From Streptomyces lacrimifluminis (GTDB lineage: Bacteria; Actinomycetota; Actinomycetes; Streptomycetales; Streptomycetaceae): 64,000 bases of DNA. Every line of letters begins with the position of its first letter. The first letter of the stretch is position 1. Below are positions 59,351-64,000 of this stretch, in pieces. The translations under genes and the position numbers were made by a program. Location of the stretch: NCBI RefSeq assembly GCF_014646095.1, contig NZ_BMMU01000023.1, positions 1-64,000 on the forward strand. The letters run 5' to 3'. The notes beneath the pieces were generated by a model. That model worked only from the letters and a program-made list of their open reading frames with translations, was not told the DNA's origin and did no database searches.

Positions 59351-60865
59351 TCAGTACGGCGCCTGCCACACCACCGTCGTACCGCCGCCGTCCGGGCCGC
59401 TGCCGGGTCCGTGCCGGCTGTCGCCGCCCAGCGACTCGGCGCGCCGTTTCAGGTTCCTGAGGCCGCTGCGCCGACCGCCCTCGGGGATGCCGACACCGTC
59501 GTCGGCGACGGTCAGCCGTACACCCGGCCTGCCGTCCGGCAGGGTCGCGTCCGCGTCGACCACGACATCGATCCGGGACGCCCCGGCATGGCGGAAGGCG
59601 TTGGACAGGCCCTCGCGCAGAGCGGCGACGAGGTTCTTGCCGGTCGGCTCGCCGACCGCGCTGTCGACCGGACCGGCCACCCGGAGCGAGGGCTTGAAGC
59701 CGAGTGCCACGGCGGCCGTGCTGATCTCCCGCCGCACCCGCGTGGACAGTTCGGACGGCACCTCCCCGGGGTCGTCCTGGAGCGCGAAGATCGCGGTGCG
59801 GATCTCCTGGATGGTGACGTCTAGTTCGTCGACGGCCCTGCCGACGCCGTCCCGTACTTCGGGCGCGACCGGTCCGCGCTGGGCGCTCTCCAGCATCATC
59901 CCGGTGGCGAACAGCCGTTGGATGACGAGATCGTGCAGGTCACGGGCGATCCGGTCGCGGTCCTCGTACACCGCGAGCCGTTCCCGGTCGCGCTGTGCCT
60001 CGGCCATCATCAGCGCGAGCGCGGCCTGCGCGGCGAACTGGACGGCGAGCGCGCGCTCCGTCTCCGTGAACGCCCGCTCTCCCCGCCCGCGGGGCATGGC
60101 GAGGCTGCCGACGACACGGCCGTCACTCTGCAGGGGGAGCAGCATGGTGGGCCCGTAGCCCAGGGTGAGGCCGGTGTGGAGGACCAGCCGGGGGTCGGTG
60201 GCCGCGTCCGCGACGAACAGCGGCTCGCCGGCGAGGAGTTCGGCGACGATCTCGCTCTCCGGCGGGATGACCATGCCGAGGGCGTCGGAGGGGCGTTCCG
60301 CGTCCACGGCGACGACCTCCAGGCCGCCCTCGTCGGCGGGCAGCAGCACGATCCCGGCCGCCGCCCCGGAGAGCCTGCGGGCCTGTTCGGCGACGATCCG
60401 GAGGGAGTCGCCGATGTCGCCGCCCGAGAGCAGCGCGGTGGTCACGGCCACGGATCCGTCGATCCAGCGCTCGCGCTGCCGGGCGGCCTCGTACAGGCGG
60501 GCGTTGCCGATGGCGATGCCCGCCTCGGTGGCCAGCACTCGGACCAGGGTCAGGTCGTGCTCGGTGAAGGGGCCGCCGCCTCGCTTGTCACCCAGGTACA
60601 GCTTCCCGAAGACCTCACCGTGCACCCGGATCGGCTCGACCCACCGGACGGTGTCCTCGTCGACACCGTGGTGAACGAAGTCGGCGAAGCCGGTGCCGTC
60701 CTCGGCGAGGACCCCGATGGCCACGCGCCCGGCGTCCACCAGGGCGGTCGCCGTCGCACAGATCCGCTCCAGCGTGGCATGCGGCCCGAGCCCGCTCCCG
60801 ACGGCCCGCATGGCTTCCAGCAACTGCGGCACGCACGGCTCGGGACGAAGCGGTAGGTCGGACAT
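59351..60865 (-). CDS. GAF-domain sensor histidine kinase (DevS-like)
   Basis: The 504-residue kinase has two N-terminal GAF domains (about 27-121 and 148-285), a HisKA_3 dimerisation domain with the phosphorylated His311 in RDRIARDLHDLVIQ, and an ATPase domain with LREGLSNAFRHAG and VADDGVGIP. It has no membrane segment. The first GAF is shortened: FVHHGVDEDTV runs almost directly into the strand WVEPIRVHGEVFGKLYL, without the LG..HP..GFPP loop of DevS-type sensors. No response regulator is adjacent. It sits beside cydDC, which fits a redox or oxygen role. Confidence 0.85.
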   Translation of the reverse strand: MSDLPLRPEPCVPQLLEAMRAVGSGLGPHATLERICATATALVDAGRVAIGVLAEDGTGFADFVHHGVDEDTVRWVEPIRVHGEVFGKLYLGDKRGGGPFTEHDLTLVRVLATEAGIAIGNARLYEAARQRERWIDGSVAVTTALLSGGDIGDSLRIVAEQARRLSGAAAGIVLLPADEGGLEVVAVDAERPSDALGMVIPPESEIVAELLAGEPLFVADAATDPRLVLHTGLTLGYGPTMLLPLQSDGRVVGSLAMPRGRGERAFTETERALAVQFAAQAALALMMAEAQRDRERLAVYEDRDRIARDLHDLVIQRLFATGMMLESAQRGPVAPEVRDGVGRAVDELDVTIQEIRTAIFALQDDPGEVPSELSTRVRREISTAAVALGFKPSLRVAGPVDSAVGEPTGKNLVAALREGLSNAFRHAGASRIDVVVDADATLPDGRPGVRLTVADDGVGIPEGGRRSGLRNLKRRAESLGGDSRHGPGSGPDGGGTTVVWQAPY

Positions 60866-60966
60866 TCCACGAGCCTAATTACTCCTGTTTGTCCCCGAAA
60901 GTCGAGCGCGAACCACTCCCTTGACGAGCAGACGCGCAGACGCGTGGAGGACTGACGAACAGGTGA

Positions 60967-63900
60967 CTAACGCGTCGCCGCCACCAACGCCAGTTGCTCG
61001 GACTCGGCCTCCCGCTCCGCCATCCCCCGCAGCGGCCCTTCGACGGCGACCAGTTCCGCGTACGTCCCCCGTTGCACGACCTGCCCCCCGTCCAGCACGA
61101 TCACCTCGTCCACGGCGTCGAGACCGGCCAGGCGGTGGGTGATGAGCAGCGTCGTACGGCCCTCGGTCGCGGCCAGCAGATCGGCGGTGAGCGCGTCGGC
61201 CGTCGGCAGGTCGAGATGTTCGGCCGGCTCGTCGAGCACAAGCACCGGGAAGTCCGCGAGCAGCGCCCGGGCGAGCGCCAGCCGTTGCCGCTGCCCGCCG
61301 GACAGCCGCGCCCCGTGCTCGCCGACCAGCGTGTCGAGCCCCTCGGGCAGCGACTCGGCCCAGTCCAGCAGCCGTGCCCGCGCGAGGGCACCCCGCAGGT
61401 CGTCCTCCGTCGCGTCCTTCTTCGCCAGCAACAGGTTCTCGCACACGGAGCTGTCGAAGAGGTGCGCGTCCTGGGCGCACAGCCCGACCAGCCGCCGTAC
61501 GTCGTCGCCGTCCAGCGCGTACGCGTCCACACCGCCCAGCGTGTAGGAGCCGGCGTCCGCGTCCAGGAACCGCAGGAGCACCTGCGCGAGCGTCGTCTTG
61601 CCGGACCCGGACGGGCCGACGACGGCGATCCGGCGCCCTTCGTCGAGGGTGAGGTCGAGGCGGGCGAGCGCGTCCCGGTCCTGCCCGGCGTGGCGGGCGG
61701 CCAGCTCCTTGACGACGACCGGGAACGGCGACAGGGGCGCGGGGAGCGGCTCTTCGGGTTCGCGTACCGGGTCGGGCGCGTCCAGGACCTCGTACACGCG
61801 CTCCGCGCTCCTGCGCACCCGCTGCCGGTAGCGCACGGCGAGCGGCAGCCCCAGGACGGCCTCGAAGGCGGCCAGGGGAGTGAGGACGACAACGGCCATC
61901 ACCACCCCGCCGAGCCGCCCGTCGGCGACCCCTTGCACGCCCACGAGGGCGGTGGCAGCGACCGTCAGCCCGGACAGCAGCGCGGTGAGTCCGTCGCCGA
62001 GCGCGGTGGCGGTGGCGGCGCGCGAGGCGATCCGGGTGAGTGCGGAGTCGGCCCGCCGTACCCGCTCGGTACGTCCGTTCAGGGCGCCCGCGACCGTCGA
62101 CTCGGCGGTTCCGGTGAGCAGGTCGGCCACGTGCGTGGCGAGCGCCCCGCGGGCCGGGGCGAGCCGGCGTTCCGCGCGCCGTGCCACAGCACTGGTCACG
62201 AGGGGGACGCCCACTCCGGCCGCGAGCAGCCCGGCGGCGAGCACGGCGCCGGCCTCCGGCAGCAGCCACGCCGTGAACCCGACGGAGGCGGCGGAGACGA
62301 CGAGGGCGGCCCCGGCGGGCAGCAGCCAGCGCAGCCAGTAATCCTGGAGGGCGTCCACATCGGCGACGAGCCGCGACAGCAGGTCCCCGCGCCGGGTCGT
62401 CCGCAGTCCGGCGGGCGCCAGCCGCTCCAGGCGCCGGTAGACGGCGACCCGGGTGTCGGCCAGCATCCGCAGCACGACGTCGTGCGACACCAGCCGCTCG
62501 GCGTACCGGAAGACGGCCCGCCCGATCCCGAAGGCACGCGTGGCCGTCACGGCGACCATCAGATACAGCACGGGCGGCTGCTGCGAGGCCCGCGAGATGA
62601 GCCACCCGGAGGTCGCCATGAGCCCGACGGCACTGCCGAGCGCGAGACTTCCGAGCAGCAGCGCGAGCCCGAGCCGCCCGCGCCGGGCCCCGGACATGGC
62701 CCGCACCCGCGCGAGCACCCCACGTCGCCCCGCGGGAACGCCGGGCACGAGTTCCTCCTCGTCGAGCACGGGGAGCTGTGCACCCTGTGGACCGCCCACG
62801 ACGAATCCGTCACCGCCGAGAGAACCGCCTGTCTGCTCGGCACCAGGCAGGTGAGCGGGCCGGACTTCCTCCGCCAGCCGCACCACCCGGTCCGCCACCG
62901 CCAGCAGCGCCGGCCGATGCACGACCAGGAGCACTGTCCGTCCGACGGCAAGGCGCCGTACGGCGCCCACGACCTCGGCCTCGGTCTCCCCGTCCAGCGC
63001 GGCCGTCGGCTCGTCGAGCAGCAGCACAGGCCGGTCCGCGAGGAACGCCCGGGCCAGCGCGAGCCGTTGCCGCTGCCCGGCGGAGAGCCCGGCCCCGTCC
63101 TCGCCGAGCACCGCGTGCATGCCCTCGGGCAGCGTGTCCACGAACTCCAGGGCGCCGGCATCGGCAAGGGCCCTCCGTACGGCGGTGTCGTCGGCGTCGG
63201 GCCGGGCCAGCCGTACGTTCTCGGCGATCGACCCGGCGAACAGGTGGGGCCGCTGCGGCACCCAGGCCACCCGCGAACGCCACTGGTCCAGATCGATGCC
63301 GGCGAGATCGGCTCCCCCGACCGACACCCGCCCTTCCGTCGGCCGTACGAACCCGAGCAGCGCGTGCAGCAGCGTCGACTTGCCCGCGCCGCTCGGCCCG
63401 ACGAGCGCGACCGTCTCGCCGGCCTCGACGGCGAAGGACACCTCCGCCACCGCGTCCACCGACCGCCCGGGATACCGGACCGTGACACCCTCGAAGGCCA
63501 CCCCGCCCTCAGGAACCGCCCCGGTCCCGGATTCCGGCACCGGCGTCTCCAGTACGGCGAAGATCTCCTCGGCCGCGGCCAGCCCCTCGGCCGCCGCGTG
63601 GAACTGGGCGCCCACCTGCCTGAGCGGCAGATACGCCTCGGGCGCGAGGACGAGAATGACGAGCCCGATGTAGAGGTCCATCTCGCCGTGCACGAGCCGC
63701 ATACCGATGGTCACCGCGACCAGCGCCACGGAAAGCGTCGCCAGCAGCTCCAGCGCGAAGGACGAGATGAAGGCGATCCGCAGGGTCCCCATCGTGGCCT
63801 GCCGGTACTCACCGGTGATCCGCCGGATCGACTCGGCCTGCGCCTTGGCCCGGCCGAACACCTTCAGCGTCGGCAGCCCGGCCACGACATCCAGGAAGTG

Positions 63901-64000
63901 GCCCGACAGCCGGGACAGCAGCCGCCATTGACGGTCCATCCGGGACTGGGTGGCCCAGCCGATCAGCACCATGAAGACGGGAATGAGCGGCAGGGTGCCG
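60967..64000 (-). CDS. cydDC: Fused CydD-CydC thiol/haem ABC exporter (3' part)
   Basis: This open reading frame runs off the right edge; 1001 residues from an internal Met are seen. Two ABC halves are fused. The first (CydD-like) has membrane helices, Walker A GPSGAGKS and signature LSAGQRQRL; the second (CydC-like) has helices from about 415, Walker A GPSGSGKT and signature LSGGQRQRL. In family terms it exports cysteine/glutathione-like thiols needed to assemble cytochrome bd oxidase. The partner cydAB genes would be expected beyond the window. The protein ends 102 bp before the sensor kinase start. Confidence 0.92.
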   Translation of the reverse strand, partial: GTLPLIPVFMVLIGWATQSRMDRQWRLLSRLSGHFLDVVAGLPTLKVFGRAKAQAESIRRITGEYRQATMGTLRIAFISSFALELLATLSVALVAVTIGMRLVHGEMDLYIGLVILVLAPEAYLPLRQVGAQFHAAAEGLAAAEEIFAVLETPVPESGTGAVPEGGVAFEGVTVRYPGRSVDAVAEVSFAVEAGETVALVGPSGAGKSTLLHALLGFVRPTEGRVSVGGADLAGIDLDQWRSRVAWVPQRPHLFAGSIAENVRLARPDADDTAVRRALADAGALEFVDTLPEGMHAVLGEDGAGLSAGQRQRLALARAFLADRPVLLLDEPTAALDGETEAEVVGAVRRLAVGRTVLLVVHRPALLAVADRVVRLAEEVRPAHLPGAEQTGGSLGGDGFVVGGPQGAQLPVLDEEELVPGVPAGRRGVLARVRAMSGARRGRLGLALLLGSLALGSAVGLMATSGWLISRASQQPPVLYLMVAVTATRAFGIGRAVFRYAERLVSHDVVLRMLADTRVAVYRRLERLAPAGLRTTRRGDLLSRLVADVDALQDYWLRWLLPAGAALVVSAASVGFTAWLLPEAGAVLAAGLLAAGVGVPLVTSAVARRAERRLAPARGALATHVADLLTGTAESTVAGALNGRTERVRRADSALTRIASRAATATALGDGLTALLSGLTVAATALVGVQGVADGRLGGVVMAVVVLTPLAAFEAVLGLPLAVRYRQRVRRSAERVYEVLDAPDPVREPEEPLPAPLSPFPVVVKELAARHAGQDRDALARLDLTLDEGRRIAVVGPSGSGKTTLAQVLLRFLDADAGSYTLGGVDAYALDGDDVRRLVGLCAQDAHLFDSSVCENLLLAKKDATEDDLRGALARARLLDWAESLPEGLDTLVGEHGARLSGGQRQRLALARALLADFPVLVLDEPAEHLDLPTADALTADLLAATEGRTTLLITHRLAGLDAVDEVIVLDGGQVVQRGTYAELVAVEGPLRGMAEREAESEQLALVAATR

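Overview
The window is a piece of a Streptomyces (or very close relative) chromosome. The right two thirds (about 22.5-64 kb) has very high G+C, strong G/C bias at third codon positions, GTG and TTG starts, 4-bp start/stop overlaps and typical Streptomyces housekeeping content. Two parS-like sites and clusters of DnaA boxes suggest that the segment lies fairly near the replication origin, although oriC itself is not here.

Layout. (1) 0.36-9.5 kb: a visibly lower-G+C defence cassette of five collinear genes: a MutL/MORC-type GHKL ATPase, a Z1 superfamily-2 helicase-like ATPase, a PD-(D/E)XK (DUF4420-type) nuclease, an AIPR abortive-infection protein and a C5-cytosine DNA methyltransferase. The methyltransferase carries a C-terminal EndoIII-like tail with a perfect Cx6Cx2Cx5C iron-sulfur signature. 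(2) 9.9-22.4 kb: an actinomycete integrative and conjugative element (AICE) with NUDIX protein, XRE/TPR regulator and operator, small protein, degenerate kinase, GntR (KorSA-like) repressor with operator, Pra-like activator, TraB/FtsK translocase, SpdB2-like membrane protein, RepSA-type HUH replication initiator, excisionase and tyrosine integrase. It ends at the 3' end of a tRNA-Ser(UGA) gene (22443-22532, minus). No second copy of the tRNA 3' end was seen, so the left att site probably lies before base 1 and the defence cassette may be cargo of this element. (3) 22.6-37.5 kb: core genes for an HtrA-like protease, a glycerophosphodiesterase, two RsbW-like ATPases, a DUF5926/SEC-C protein, a degenerate prim-pol, a SpoIIE-type phosphatase, aminopeptidase P, a MocR-type regulator, an MFS transporter, a CitG/MdcB-like protein and a Tat-exported intradiol dioxygenase. 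(4) 37.7-44.1 kb: an extracytoplasmic copper cluster (Met/His membrane protein, YcnI, Sco1, PCuAC, CopC-CopD fusion, DyP peroxidase) resembling the Sco-ECuC-CopD-DtpA locus of S. lividans. (5) 44.3-47.9 kb: pheA, a DnaA-box cluster, serS and a HAD phosphatase. (6) 48.2-52.1 kb: two ABC exporter pairs. (7) 52.3-58.2 kb: M24 peptidase-like protein, an alpha/beta-hydrolase-SDR fusion (EphD-like), a KptA RNA phosphotransferase with a palindromic repeat inserted in frame, a frameshifted gene, a parS site, an F420/LLM oxidoreductase and a second HAD phosphatase. (8) 58.2-64 kb: an M23 peptidase, a GAF sensor kinase and the 3' part of a fused cydDC gene running off the window.

How the parts work together. 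The defence cassette looks like a restriction-like system of the MORC/MutL-Z1 class that has been described computationally. The methyltransferase would mark self DNA, and the GHKL clamp, Z1 motor and nuclease would act on unmarked DNA. The AICE genes form a KorSA-Pra switch controlling transfer, replication, excision and integration. The copper cluster would deliver Cu to secreted and membrane cuproenzymes. Points most worth a second look are the methyltransferase-FeS tail fusion, the relation of the defence cassette to the AICE, a candidate short RNA at 27.26-27.31 kb, the DnaA boxes and parS sites, and several conserved-looking proteins that have lost catalytic residues.
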